A stretch of 26,179 nucleotides of DNA from Rhodocollybia butyracea (GCA_015501585.1 JADNRY010000795.1:1-26179); one strand, 5' to 3'. Shown: positions 1-10,685, numbered from the stretch's first letter. The notes: generated from the sequence alone by a model not told the origin. A program made the numbers and translations.

Positions 1-461
1 AAGATGACCTGGATCTACCTGACAGCCGCAATGTTCAATGATACGAGAGCATACCAGGCCAGCATTTGAGAAGTTTGACGTTAGTTTTCATCTCCTTGGT
101 CTTCGCAAAGCACTGTTAAGTTAATTGTGTTGAAAAGCAAAGAGAAAGTTGACGAGGACTCACAAACGGCGAGATCCAATGACGAGAGTTCTCCTGCCAA
201 AAGACGAGAAATGAACGGGGAATGAACAAGAAGGTGAGCTAATAACAGGAGATCCGATAGCAGCTGACATGCCAAGGTCAGTAAGCCTGTGGGACGTGTA
301 CCTCCATACCAAGTAGTAGCGGCACCGATTCAAAAGTCGTGCCAAATGCTGTTAAATGCACAGCTACAAATGGGATAATGCACAACGCAATTTTTTGCCC
401 CTAGGTTCATCTTTTGGTGTGAGAGTTTAGTGGAAAAATACAAGACAGTAGAACGGCGAAC
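1..461. other. Left edge, no gene recognised
   Basis: No convincing gene was found here. The plus frame starting at base 1 is open for 22 codons and stops with TGA at 67-69. It could be the last bases of a gene lying to the left, but there is nothing to test that against. Short minus-strand frames in 81-345 have no recognisable domain. The rest probably holds the 5' flank of the plus-strand gene that starts near 462-543. Confidence 0.3.
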
Positions 462-542
462 ATGATGCATCAATGTGCCGAGCGCTTATTATCCTTCGAT
501 GAACGACTCTTCCGCGTAAGATTCTGAAGTTGCAAATTCTCG

Positions 543-1739
543 ATGAAAAGACTAATCGGAATTATAAACAGACTCCTTTCTGTAGCCTCGTTGGCCTTCT
601 CAAAATACAAAATGGCCCAAGAAGAGCTTAAAGATCTCCAATTCATCATTGATTGCCCAGACGTCAAAGGGAATCCACTTCATGAACTTAGATTTGGAAA
701 ACTCTACCCTCAGCTCCACATGCTTGAAGTCAAAGCGGGAAATGCTCAGGAAGAACTTCATCGCTCTATGGATCGTATTGAATTCTACAGCACAGAAGAT
801 GCTGACAAGAAGATAGCGAAGATGAAACAGATGATTCGGATTCTTGACACGGAGGTGTTGCCTGAACTACAGGCCCGGCTTGCTTTGTCCAGTGCCCATG
901 CTTCTTCTGATAACATGGATCTTGCGGACTCCAATGACAGTAGAAATTCACCTGGTCTTGAATTTCTCGATTTCAAAGTGAGAATCGATGACAACGTTGA
1001 AATGGCCCTGGATGCAGTCGACAGTTTTGAGTCCATCGCTATACCCAACTCGTTGCTTTTTCAATCAGAACACACACAAACTGATACTTCTCTGGATATA
1101 AACGACGACCTGCCTACAAAGATATGCCAATGCTTGTTACTTCTGAGATATCGACGAAGCCAGGTTGAAAACTCTCCAAGAAGAGAATGATGCGATGGAG
1201 GCACTTAATTCAGAGGTATATTTCCAAAAAAAAATCTGTTTTCATAGCTCATATACTGACTTACCGATCCTCTTACCCCAGCTCGCCATCCACCTACAGC
1301 AGCTTGAAGCTGCTTCTGACTCCGTCGAAAGATGCTCACAGCGGCAAGGGCACACATGATGACCCTCGAAAACCATTCACATGAACGCCAAACGAAAGAG
1401 GTTCTCACAGTCACATCTACAGTCGTTCACCGAACCATCGACCAGGAAGTCGTTCCGCTTTTGGACAAATTGAAGAAGGAAGTCGAGAAGCAGGTGGTGA
1501 AAATAACTCTGGAACATGAGTCGTATCAAACTCGTTGCAAGGGAATTGCAGAGGAGAGACAAGTGATTCAAAGTATTGAATTACCCAGTGTACCGATGGA
1601 GATCGACTTCGACTTTGAAGACTACGTCGCTCAGACAGATAGTGAATTTTTCCTTGGTGGCTCGAGCTTCAAGTCCATGGAGCTAGAGTCCACCCCCGAA
1701 TTCTATGGGAAGTGCCCTGGGAGACAAAAATGTGGTTGA
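543..1739 (+). CDS. Hypothetical protein, probably helical; frame interrupted by single-base deletions
   Basis: I do not recognise this protein. The first exon gives about 190 residues rich in Glu, Lys, Leu and Gln, and the later part ('LQQLEAASDSVE', then 'LLDKLKKEVEKQ') reads like coiled coil. The intron at 1216-1281 (gtatat...ccccag) is clear. To keep one protein, the frame must shift three times: near 1118-1120 (AAA where AAAA is expected), 1146 (GAG for GAGG) and 1328-1330 (GAAAG for GAAAAG). Each shift is one missing base in a run. The start is uncertain. ATG 543 follows an in-frame TGA at 525. An alternative first exon runs 462-515, with a good-looking intron at 516-571 (gtaaga, branch CTAAT, ataaacag), but its phase does not match the next exon. 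The 3' end may also be off, since another frame stays open to about 1820. It could be a pseudogene, or a real gene with consensus errors. Confidence 0.55.
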
Positions 1740-2148
1740 CCTCGGTGATATCACCACTCGAACCCCACCTATTATCTTGTTATTTATTAGAGCTCCAGCA
1801 TCCAGCATCCTTCCGGTAGCTTAGGTGGTATGGATAGGATACTAGTGGTAGGGTAGGACGCAAAACATGAAGCTCGAAGTACTATAGGCATACGCCAAAT
1901 CATATAATTGTTTTCAGAAACTAATACCGCCTATGTATACCGTATTTTGTCGGAGCGATATTGAGCGAAAAATTTTATTAAGGTATGTTCTACATATTAG
2001 TACCAATATCTGTACAGATAGACTCGTGGCTGTAGTGATAAACGATTCAAAGCGAATGCAACAAAAGAAAACAATAATTAAATCTATTGAGTCCAACTGA
2101 CCTGCGCGCGCAAAAATCGAAGATCCTGCCCAATTTCTCACCAGACGT
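1740..2148. other. Convergent intergenic region
   Basis: About 400 A/T-rich bases between the 3' ends of the plus-strand hypothetical gene and the minus-strand CYS3-like gene. It should hold both 3' UTRs and polyadenylation signals. The plus frame beginning near 1703 remains open to about 1820 and may belong to the upstream gene. Nothing else is recognisable. Confidence 0.4.
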
Positions 2149-3708
2149 CTACAGCCCAAACACGTTTTCTAATCCTTGCCTCAAATCATCCACCAGATCC
2201 GCCTCGTCTTCGATCCCCACACTGAGCCTCACCAAAGCCTCAGTGATCCCTAGCTTAGCGCGCTCTTCCGGGGGAATCGAAGCATGTGTCATTAATGCAG
2301 GAACCTCTGCGAGCGATTCGACTCCGCCGAGGGATTCAGCGAGAGTAAAGTGACGCAGGGAGGAGAGGAGGGATGAAGTTAGGGACGAAAGTTCGGAAGG
2401 AGAAGCGTTCGGCGAGGAGCGGATGCGGAAGGAAATCATGCCCGAGTAGGGGAAGGGTGGTATTCTGGATCGTAATCCGCGTCTGAATCAGGCAGAGGTA
2501 GGCTCTCGATCCACCGTTTCGCATGCGGACTGAGATTCTTCTTCGCAATCTTATACCTCCTCCTTGCTCGTTCAACGGCCTTCCCGTTCCCAGCCTTCAA
2601 CGCAGGAACGAACCCAGGATAGATGACTTCTTCCACGAACGGACTTTTCTCCAACGATTTCGCAACTTCAAGCGCGTTCAACCCTGCTGCCTCATCCTCA
2701 GATGAAGGGTCTTCAAACCCGCTGAGCCAACCAGCTATCAAAGGCTGAAGGAATGGCACCGATAGCGTTTTGCAAGAATTGGAGTTTTTCCAGAAGGCGG
2801 TATGACGTGCGGGCAAGATTACCGCGCCCATGACTACGTCAGAGTGGCCATTGATGTATTTAGTTAAGGAATGCAAGACGATGTCGGCACCGAGGAGAAG
2901 AGGGGAAGTGTAGTATGGGGAAGCAAAAGTGTTGTCTACGAGGATTATTGGTCGTGACGATGGTGAATGTGAATAGTAAGTGTCGAGAATAGAAGAAAGA
3001 CGCTTAATGTCAATTAGGCGTAATGTCGGATTTGTTGGCGTTTCGATCCAGATTAATTTAGTATTAGATGTCAATGCATCGATGAACGCCTGGTGACCCG
3101 CAGAGCCTGTACTAAGATCTTCGAGATCTAAAAACGTGGTTTCGACTCCTTGAGTCTCTTTAGCTACGCGAGACATGTATCTGAGCAAGAAAAAAAGTCA
3201 ACACAAACTCGTTTGATAAATATCCAGAGAGATACTGAACCTGAATGTTCCTCCGTAAACATCATTTACCGAGATTATGTGGGCATTAGGCCCTAGCGAT
3301 TGGATGACCGTAGCCGTTGTAGCCGATCCGGAGGCGAAAGCAAGCGCGTGGGCACCTCCTGATTCCAAAGATGCAAGTGTTTGTTCAAGAGCTGCGCGAT
3401 TTGGGTTGGAAGAGCGAGAATACTCAAAGCCCTGTAGAAAGAGAAGATCAGCGAAAAGAACAAGAAAACAAACAAGGAATTGAGCGTACCTTGTGATTGC
3501 CAACTCCATACTGCTTGAATGTCGTCGATAAGCTAATTGATGGGATAACTGCGCCAGTATCTGCACTGGGCTCTGAGCCAACATGGATTGCTCTGGTGCC
3601 AAAGCCTTCTTCTGTGGATACAGTCCCGTTCGCTCCGTTGATATGTACGCCATTAGTACTAGTACCGTTGGCAGCGTGGTGTCCATTGATGCCGTTTATA
3701 ACAGTCAT
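2149..3708 (-). CDS. CYS3: Cystathionine gamma-lyase (Cys/Met metabolism PLP enzyme), with four one-base deletions
   Basis: This PLP-dependent enzyme of transsulfuration cleaves cystathionine to cysteine, 2-oxobutyrate and ammonia in the cytosol. It has three exons: 3708-3490, 3431-3241 and 3180-2149. The intron borders are gtacgc/ctacag and gttcag/ttgctcag. After an Asn/Gly-rich leader come 'FGTRAIHVGSEP', 'YSRSSNPNRAALE', 'FASGSATTATVI', 'DVYGGTFRYMSR', 'WIETPTNPTLRLID', 'VDNTFASPY' and the PLP-lysine motif 'SLTKYINGHSDVVMG' (Lys codon 2859-2861). It ends with 'FTLAESLGGVESLAEVPA' and 'MTHASIP'. The length of about 440 residues is normal for fungal enzymes. The frame is disturbed by missing bases near 2796, 2718, 2680 and 2459. 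The first three cancel out and scramble about 30 residues where 'FLQNAIGAIPSAFDSWLAQR' is readable in another frame. The fourth separates the last 96 residues. Cystathionine gamma-synthase is a less likely alternative. Confidence 0.88.
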
Positions 3709-3832
3709 GGTCTCAAGATATTACTGGAACTTGGCTGGATAAATCGAGAAGAGAGGTACACTTTTATTAGTGTTAGAGGACGAAAGCTCGAGGATGTAAG
3801 TAGATGACAAGAGATGTTTTAAAAGGACTGGC

Positions 3833-3839
3833 TTTTATA
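3833..3839 (-). promoter_or_regulatory. TATA box of the CYS3-like gene
   Basis: TATAAAA on the minus strand, about 125 bp upstream of the ATG at 3708, in an otherwise A/T-rich promoter. The position suits a fungal core promoter. This is inferred from the motif and its position only. Confidence 0.45.
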
Positions 3840-4880
3840 AGCATTTTTGTCGCTGTCAATTAAAGTAAAATGACGAATCTTTTCACCATGATTTATGATC
3901 CGTCACAAACTCGTTACGCGTGATTGGTCATCGCCGCTTTGCAAGCAACGCCCTCCTAACTGTCATCCCGCTCTACTTCTTATTAGTCTTTCTCACCGGA
4001 ACTTACTTGATGCTAAAGATTGTATGGCCAAATACGACTAGACTGAAGTATACGTCAGAATTCATCAAGTATCCATCTTTCCGAACCACTACGGAGGGCC
4101 AGCTTGTCCAACTCTAGGCAGACGAATCATACGTATATCTGTATATAAAGAAGCAACCATGGAAGCCTGAATCACGCTGGTCACCTCGCAAATTACCTCC
4201 AGATGCTCACACTCTGTTGCCCTTTCGTCATTTGCTCTCATAAGGTTGGCCACACTAATTGATATCCAATTCTTCCAAAGGAACAAATCGTCCAACTGTT
4301 CCCATCTGAAGTATTGGAGTAATCACGCCAAAAAGTGAGTCAAATGGTAATGATGCTTTTATGTATGTCGCCATATCTGCCCTTCCTTGCGCAATAAACG
4401 TTAAACCCCAGGCACTAGTTCTTCTCTACTGGAGGTTCCTTAAATTCGAGATTACCCAAAGGTTGGGGCTGGGATACGTCACAGTTGGCTCGACGTACTA
4501 CTACAAGCCGGGAAATGAAGGATCATTACTCGGCACGATCGGGGAATCCAAGGACGCTTAAACGGTGTTCGTGTCTGCAACATCGGCATCACCGAGGCCT
4601 GTCTAGGATGCTGAGAGTACTAGCAATTTTGATTGTGGCTCATAGGAAAACAAGAACGTTCTGCACAGTTGGCAACTCGAACTTGATCCGGGAGGCTTAC
4701 TGTGAGCTCGGTGGTTGATAGGACGCATTGGGGCTGCTAGACTGCGAATTGGGGAATGGAACAAGATGCGAGTAGGTTTCATGTATGAGATCCGAAACTA
4801 GAAATCTGACTAGCGAAGAAGGCTAGAGAAATGAAAATTAATCTCATACTTAGGCATGCTGGTATTCAGACTCCGAAAGT
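3840..4880. other. About 1 kb without a recognisable gene
   Basis: I see no supported gene. A short plus frame at 3920-4117 has a hydrophobic stretch ('LLTVIPLYFLLVFLTGTYL'), and another at 4361-4561 matches nothing I know. A plus-strand TATATAAAG occurs near 4141, followed by ATG at 4159, but the frame closes after three codons. This may be decayed gene sequence or plain intergenic DNA. Confidence 0.35.
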
Positions 4881-5428
4881 TGTAAGAATTTCGAGTTCCA
4901 TCCGATGATCCTCAAGGTATACTGGATTTCATGCTAGATCGTTCAACATCGTCGAAAGTCGAGCCAAAATTTTGAAAACGAGGCGCACTGGATTCTTTGC
5001 CAGATCGTTCAACATGATCGCGTCGAATGCCGACTCACAAGGCTGTGTTCCAACAAAGCTTTGTATCTGGTACGTCAAAGGAGCCAAGATATTCAAGAGT
5101 CGACCATCCTATGCGTGCTTATAAGCTCTTATGCTCTGCGCTGTGAACTGAACACATTTTTATCTCCCTAAAACCACCTATGTAACGAATGAACAACATG
5201 TAACGAATGAACAAATGAACAACCCAATGAATAATCTATAGCAGACGAAATGTTGAATAATACTATAGGTATATTTTTTTCTTTTCTCTTTTTCCAAACT
5301 CGAAAAACTTCAAAAAACTCCAGTCTCCACGAACATAACCATAAGCCGAAATTTTTGACACCCAACAAATATTGGCCCCAAATGAAGTTCATCAAATGAA
5401 GCTGCCTTTAAGCTCTAAGCTCTACACC

Positions 5429-6055
5429 TCATACAAACTCCCAGGTAATTGGGATACGGCCAGCATCGGGGTTCGCCAGGGCTTTAAAGGCAGCCGGGCT
5501 GAAGTCCAGATCAAATTTGCCTTTGCATCCAGCGCATCTGTCTACAATCTCGACGACCACTGATTTTCCTTTGGCTAAGTAAGGTTCATTAGTTCTGCTA
5601 TTCCGAAATATAACCAAGGTTGAAGGAAACTTACAAGACGCTTTAACCTTGCGTCCACAAACACGGTTACTGCGATTTCAAGTAAGTATAAGCAAGCAAT
5701 GAGTCATGACTATACGACTACTGACTGGTTAGGGTTAGGATCGCCACCACTGTAGATTTTTTTTCAGGGATTCTGTACATCTTCCAGCAAGCGAAAGAAG
5801 CTTACCTGAAAGTGTCAAAGTCAAGATGTCCGAGTGCGGCAACCATCTGGCTCGCAGTGTTCACACGTCCGCAAGCACCAAGTCCAGGTTCGTAGAATGT
5901 GCCTAGATAGAAAGTACATAAGTCACCAGTCACCCAGTCAAATTATTGGTGGAGGAACAACCTTCGCCACTGAAACTTGCACGCTTGTCCACGGACACGG
6001 CCGTAGCCAAAGAGGAGGCAAAGATCAAAGCAACAGCTAACGCTTTTGGGAACAT
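5429..6055 (-). CDS. Small secreted RlpA-like DPBB (expansin/barwin-like) protein, copy A
   Basis: Exons are 6055-5962, 5902-5806, 5669-5635 and 5574-5429. They join without error to 372 nt, 123 residues. Residues 1-20 form a signal peptide (MFPKALAVALIFASSLATA), followed by a Kex2-type Lys-Arg at about 24-25. The mature part is one double-psi beta-barrel domain with the family marks 'GTFYEPGLGACG', 'NRVCGRKVKA', 'VEIVDRCAGC', 'FDLDFSPAAF' and 'GRIPITWEFV'. Four cysteines could make two disulfides. Relatives in basidiomycetes include expansin-like and riboflavin-aldehyde-forming-enzyme-like secreted proteins. No catalytic activity can be assigned. The protein is probably extracellular or wall-associated. 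It is the first of four tandem paralogues, all with the same intron positions and phases. Intron sizes are 59, 136 and 60 nt. Confidence 0.9.
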
Positions 6056-6149
6056 GTTTAGAGTGAGAATGGATAGTAGCGGGTTTAGTTCAACTTGAAG
6101 TGAAGCAAAGGAGTCAAGTGGGACGAGGGAACTGGATCCTACAGTAACC

Positions 6150-6156
6150 TTTTATA
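6150..6156 (-). promoter_or_regulatory. TATA box of DPBB gene A
   Basis: TATAAAA on the minus strand 95 bp before the ATG at 6055. It lies in a block ('ggatcctacagtaacctttt' on the plus strand) conserved before the other copies, which supports a real core promoter. Confidence 0.6.
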
Positions 6157-6399
6157 CGCTTTGAGCAGTAACTAACCATTCAATTGTAGATAGTTCTATG
6201 CGCTTCATGAGATACTCCTCCGCGCGCAATAAATTGATCTCAAAAAAAAGCCATCAATTAGACTGGATTGGAAGAAAGAATAAGACTAAAACTTAAACGT
6301 TCCGGGAAGGACGGTGAAAGCTTGGTTATCTGCGCAGCGCTATGTTACAACAGATGCACGCGCAGGTAACACACCTAAGTTAAGATAACTTTATCTTTT

Positions 6400-6610
6400 C
6401 TGAAGCGATTTCGAGAAGTATCAGACAGAGACAGAGAGTGTGTAACGGCGTTATGCCCGGTGAAAACACCGATTGAATGCGATCTACAAGCTGGATGTTC
6501 GGGACCGATTTCGAAGCGTATCAGTAGAACAGAAAGTGTGTTTATTTCAAGAGACGACATTATATCTGGTGAAAATAGCAACGCGAGTTGCAAACCGTAT
6601 TTCTAGTAAT
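6400..6610. repeat. Pair of about 100-bp direct repeats upstream of gene A
   Basis: Two imperfect copies of a motif. It starts near 'cgatttcgaRaagtatcag', runs through 'agagtgtgt' and a '(g)gtgaaaa' element, and ends in a 'gcgag/gatctacaagc'-like tail. The same pair recurs before genes C and D, and a single degraded copy lies before gene B. The function is unknown. It is far enough upstream (350-550 bp) to be either regulatory or inert. Confidence 0.5.
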
Positions 6611-6989
6611 CGGTTCCGGCAAAACGGGGGCCCACCACAGCGAGAGAGGTTCAAAATATTGTCGCCCACGCCGGGGATCATTTGTCTTCACGCCTGTCGA
6701 ATATCACCAACCGCAATTCGTCATACAACTAGCAACATGGGCACTACCTCGTCGACAGTTAGAGGCAAAGTCTGGTATCGGATTGTGAGAATCAAGTGAA
6801 GATGTGGGGGGAACAAATGATTACGATGAATCATCGAAAGCCCCATTTAGGTATCTTCCCTTTTCTGGAAATCCTGCCTGTAAATATCTGCAGTTAAGCC
6901 AGATTAGAGAAATTCAATTATGCACCGGGCGGGAGCTGGTTAGCAGTTGAATGTAGAAGATCATTACTAACGTTAGCAGTCGTTCAGCT

Positions 6990-7310
6990 CACTCCGAATT
7001 CATATAACGACACCGGTGTGTTCTCCCCGATAATTGCAGTCGTGGCCTTGTAGGTCCTCCGCAACCCACATCTCCCGCAACAGTCCAAGTTGGACAGGTA
7101 TGTCTGGCTGGTAAAAATTCCTTTCGTAGTTCATGGCACGTCCCAAGTCCTAACACACTCATCGCGACTGCATTCAATGGGGAACCGATGGGGAACAGTG
7201 GAAGTGTTTCCAATAGTAGTCTATAATGGTCCATTAAGATTGAACCAGTCCGCAATCTGGAGCCCGTCAACTACGGAATGCTGAGCTTGGGTAGAAGAAC
7301 GTGCTCGGAA
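6990..7310 (-). pseudogene. Cysteine-containing repeated block, copy P1
   Basis: One of three similar blocks (7.0, 9.2 and 15.3 kb) located at the upstream end of array units. Shared stretches include 'cgcaacagtcc', 'ctggctggtaMaaat', 'gactgcattcaatggggaac' and 'ggtccgcaatc'. In the minus direction this copy reads 'GLGTCHELRKEF' and 'TVAGDVGCGGPTRP', but no single frame runs through. It is probably the remains of a second, small cysteine-containing gene that was amplified together with the DPBB gene. I do not recognise the family. Confidence 0.3.
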
Positions 7311-7794
7311 GAAATTATCTTACGAACAGCGGTAAGATTGAATTTTCTTTGAGCGGATCCGTGCTCAAGGAGTGTTCATAAGCTATTCGTATCCACTCTA
7401 AGCCATGAGAGTATTGAATGGAGTTTACCGATTACTAGCAGCTACCTCCATGCGGAGCTTCAAGCTACATGATAGTTTTTGTACTTTCTGTAACAGAAAA
7501 GAGCTATAGTACCCGTCACCTGATAATGACGTTGGTCAAAGCTGTCTATATCTTACTCGTTATGGAAATTAGCTGATGGAAGCCGATCCAGTGGCCGTGA
7601 CATTACACTGGCGATATCGCGGCATGTTAATCCTATCGTTGTCTCTCTCATCCCACTTAAAGACTACCTACTATCGAAACTTACTTCAATACTGTTCATG
7701 GAAGCAGCACAAGGAACATGTTGTTCAGATAACTATGGAAGAAATTAGATATGTACTACCGCTCGGCACAGTCCCGGCGAGCTGATTCGTTATA
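7311..7794. other. Spacer between units A and B
   Basis: No gene or clear repeat recognised. Short frames here have no similarity to the neighbouring copies. Confidence 0.3.
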
Positions 7795-8183
7795 CTGGAT
7801 TCTATGATCGTTCAACACGGTCGCGTTGAACGAAGCATGACTTCTCGTACGTCCAAGGATGAAAACCCGAAGACGCACTGGATTTCTTGCTAGATCGTCC
7901 AACATGTGACTGGTCGCATCGAGTACCGACTCACAAGACTGTGTCCCGGCGGGACTTCACTGCTGTGTCAAGCACCAGGATATTCAAGACACGACCTTCC
8001 CCATGCGTGCTTATAAACTTCTGTGCTCCGCGCTGTGAACACATCTTTATCTCCCGTAGATTCCATCTACGTAACGAATGAACAATCCAATGAATAATCT
8101 ATAGCAGACGAAATGTTTGACACCGAAGGAGTATTGGCCCGAAGTGAAGTTCAGCAAACGGAGCTGCCTTTAAGCTCCACACA

Positions 8184-8799
8184 TCATACGAACTCCCAGG
8201 TAACCCCTGAGATCTGGCCAACGCTAGGGCCCGCCAGGGCTTCAAAGGCGGCCGGGCTGAATTCCAGATCATCTTCGGCAGCGCATCCAGCGCACCTGTC
8301 TACAATCTCGACGGTCACTGATTTTCCTCCGACTGAATAAGGTTCGTCAGCTTGTACTACTTAAAACTATAACCAGAAGACCTCACTGGACGCTGAGACC
8401 TGTCGTCCACAAACAGGGTTACTGCGATTCCAATAAGTATATGCAAACAATGAGTCATGGATATCCGACTACTGACACTAGATTGCCATTACTAAGGATT
8501 ATTTCTTTTCAGGGATTCCGTGTATTCTCTAGCAAGAAAAAGCGGCTTACCTGAAAGAGTCAAAACCTACATGCCCAAGTCCCGCAACAAACTGGCTTGC
8601 AGTGTTTGTAAACCCGCAAGCACCAAGTCCAGGTTCGTAAAAATTGCCTAGATAATAAAGTATATAAGTCGCCTGGTCTAATTACTATACTGGTGGAGGA
8701 ATCACCTTCGCCAGTGTGTGTTTGACGCTTAGCCATGGGAGACGCCGTAGCCAAAGAGGAGGCAAAGATAAAAGCGACAGTGAACACTTTCAGGAACAT
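8184..8799 (-). CDS. Small secreted RlpA-like DPBB protein, copy B
   Basis: Exons are 8799-8706, 8647-8551, 8421-8387 and 8332-8184: 375 nt, 124 residues, one more than the other copies. The signal peptide is MFLKVFTVAFIFASSLATA, with Lys-Arg at 24-25. The DPBB domain keeps 'GNFYEPGLGACG', 'NPVCGRQV' and 'VEIVDRCAGCA' with all four cysteines. This copy differs most: 'DDLEFS' replaces 'DLDFS', and the tail reads 'GQISGVTWEF' instead of 'GRIPITWEF'. The extra residue at the tail looks ancestral, because many fungal relatives have a 'GVTW'-like end. Introns are 58, 129 and 54 nt, in identical phase to the paralogues. It is intact and presumably secreted, with no assignable enzymatic activity. 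It is the source type for the broken copy at 11936-12300. Confidence 0.9.
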
Positions 8800-8913
8800 G
8801 TTTGGAGTGAGAATGGAAACAATGGATATAAGAACAGAATAGAGGATGTATGTTGTCCAACTGAAGAGGAGTGCGAGTGAAGTGGGACGAGGAAACTGAA
8901 TCCTACAGTAACA

Positions 8914-8920
8914 TTTTATA
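8914..8920 (-). promoter_or_regulatory. TATA box of DPBB gene B
   Basis: TATAAAA on the minus strand, 115 bp upstream of ATG 8799, within the conserved promoter block shared by the array. Confidence 0.6.
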
Positions 8921-9224
8921 GGCTTTGAGCACTATTCAATCAGACTGGATTTGAGAATTAGACGGTAACCTTCGGGAGGGTGGTGAAAGACCAGCAGGCC
9001 CTGGCTAGCTTTGCAGCGCTATGTTACAGCGGCTTACAAATGCAACTTGGCTAGTCAAGGCACACGTAAGTACGTACCTGATAACCACAATACAAGCGTT
9101 AGAAAGCTTTACTCGAATAGGGCTATACCGGGCGAAAACACCAGTGATACGAGCTATGCGAGTTACAAGCCGTGTTTCAAAAGGGATTTCGAATCATATA
9201 GGACAGAGTGTGTATTAAAACGAC

Positions 9225-9510
9225 GCCAGTGTGTTCTCTTGCCTCCCGGTAATATCCTCAGAAACCAGCGGGCTCCTTACGATTCGCAACAGTCCCAACG
9301 TGTTCGTAGTACAATCCCTTTTCCTAGTACAGAAACCGCATCCAGTATCTGTCCAAGTTCTAACACGACTGAATTCAACGGGTAACGGTGGAGGTGTTCC
9401 CAATAGTAGTTCACCAAAGCCTAGAAACCACCTAGGTCCGCAATCCAGTGGAACCCGTCGAGTTCGGAATGTAGGGAGGAGAAACATTGATCCGAAGAGT
9501 TCATGCCACG
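9225..9510 (-). pseudogene. Cysteine-containing repeated block, copy P2
   Basis: Second copy of the block seen at 7.0 and 15.3 kb. It shares 'ttcgcaacagtccca', 'ggtgttcccaatagtagt', 'cctaggtccgcaatcc' and 'ttcggaatgtagg'. A long minus-strand frame passes through it (to about 9712) and contains 'RTWTDTGCGFCTRKRDCTTN', clearly related to 'KTWEDTGCGYWTTKSICTSQ' in the 15.3-kb copy. The upstream part of that frame has no conserved partner, so it is not offered as a gene. Probably a decayed exon of an amplified neighbour gene. Confidence 0.35.
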
Positions 9511-10400
9511 AGTTGAAGTAAGGGTGAGTTTTCTTTGAGTGATGGATATGAGAGATCTTGGCGAGAGAGTAAATTGTTCTCAGAGGAGCGGCTTCAATCG
9601 GACATTTGAGGAATCGTATGGTATGTCTGGCATATATTCGATGGTCTCTTGATGCTGACCTAGGGTAAAAGGTTAAGGCCAAGGAGTTGAAGACAGAAAT
9701 AAGACTCACCATGTTAGACTACCGGCCAACACTAAGCACTCAGTGACTCACACATCCTGAGCCCCAGCCTCCTTCCGACTTCGTTGCACTGTCCATTGTC
9801 CAACATGTCGTGGCCACCAAACTTAACTATTTCGTGATGAGAATATAGATAGGGTGTCACAGGATATGGCAGTTCCAGCTGGTTGCCTGTTCGTAGAGTT
9901 GAATAGGCTGAGCGCTTGGCTCGAGCGCCTAATTTTGGGCAGTCTACTTTTCTGGCTCCAGTTGTCGTTTGAGTAGACGCGTGCACTATGACCCTGCTTT
10001 GACAGCCTCATGCTCCTCCATAAATTACATATTTGTAGTGAGGGAGACATGATTTTTCGAGGACTGCGGCCCTTCCAACTTGCTCCCCCTGTATCCAAGT
10101 TGATCCATCTGTGTAGTAGTTGGTATTCTAGCTCGTCGTTCTCTATCTGTTTTGTCACCTCCTTTTTGCTTGTCTAATCCCTGGCGGCTATCCCCGATTG
10201 CCACCATCCTGCTGAGCTACGCACTTTGGGGTTAAGCATGAACAAATTGATTAGGGAGGGCGTAGTAAGTAGACTGTAGTGTTTGTTGGACGGTGTAGCA
10301 CATCAACTTGAATGCTCTATGTACGTTGTTTGGAAGGGGTGTGATGTCGATAGTGTGGTGATCCGTACTGTTGCAGCCTATCATACTTTGTCGATGCCAA
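9511..10400. other. Spacer between units B and C
   Basis: No gene supported. 9780-10200 has scattered similarity to 12650-13400 ('tatagatagggtgtc', 'ggttgcctg', 'gcgccta', 'tttttgcttgtc'). It is therefore the same distal part of the repeat unit in two copies. Overlapping short minus frames at 9732-10207 are products of low stop density and match nothing. Confidence 0.4.
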
Positions 10401-10685
10401 CAAAGGTTGAATGCATACATACTAAGTATGTGCCAAGATATTGAAGACACAAGCTTGCAATGCGTACTTATAAACTTCTGTACTCTGCGCTACGAAATCC
10501 AGAATATACATCTTTATTTTGGTGCCAGCCCTACAAATTTATCTAACGAACGAACAATCTAATGATTAATCTACAGCAGACGAAATCCCCGACCCTCAAG
10601 GAATATTGGCCAGGGTGAAGTTGATCAAAACCACCGTCACGGTTTGAACCTTGATGGGTCTCTAAGCTCTAAGCTCTACACCCGA

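Larger units (their letters stand above)
4922..7790. repeat. Array unit A (carries DPBB gene A)
   Basis: First of four diverged tandem segments. It opens with a direct repeat of about 65 bp, at 4922 and again at 4988, with the core 'actggattYYttgccagatcgttcaac'-like text that recurs at 7795 and 7878 in unit B. The element 'atgcgtgcttataagctctt' (5111) lies downstream of the gene and is conserved in all four units (8003, 10460 and 13507). A small 18-bp tandem duplication sits at 5180-5215. Gene A, its TATA region, two about 100-bp repeats (6400-6610) and the cysteine-block copy P1 (6990-7310) follow. The outer limits are approximate. Confidence 0.6.
7795..10210. repeat. Array unit B (carries DPBB gene B)
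   Basis: Second segment. It starts with the same doubled 'actggatt...gatcgtYcaacat' element as unit A (7795 and 7878), then the conserved downstream element at 8003-8035, gene B, one degraded about 100-bp repeat (9100-9220), cysteine block P2, and an end region. That end region carries 'gcgcttggctcgagcgccta' (9913-9932), which returns at 12849 and 16137. Unit B is the most diverged of the four in coding sequence. The edges are approximate. Confidence 0.55.

Noticed and set aside
1377..1571. Minus frame opposite the first gene
   Set aside because: Antisense shadow of the helical protein.
3920..4117. Small membrane-like plus frame
   Set aside because: It has one hydrophobic stretch, but no supporting splice sites, promoter position or similarity.
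4361..4718. Overlapping short plus frames
   Set aside because: No recognisable motif and no codon-like features. Treated as chance.
9215..9712. 165-codon minus-strand open frame
   Set aside because: Only the part overlapping the repeated cysteine block is shared with other copies. The rest has no signal peptide, domain or counterpart, and stays open probably by chance.
9732..10207. Several overlapping minus frames
   Set aside because: They fall in repeat-unit spacer whose counterpart at 12650-13400 is full of indels and stops, so no coding constraint is visible.
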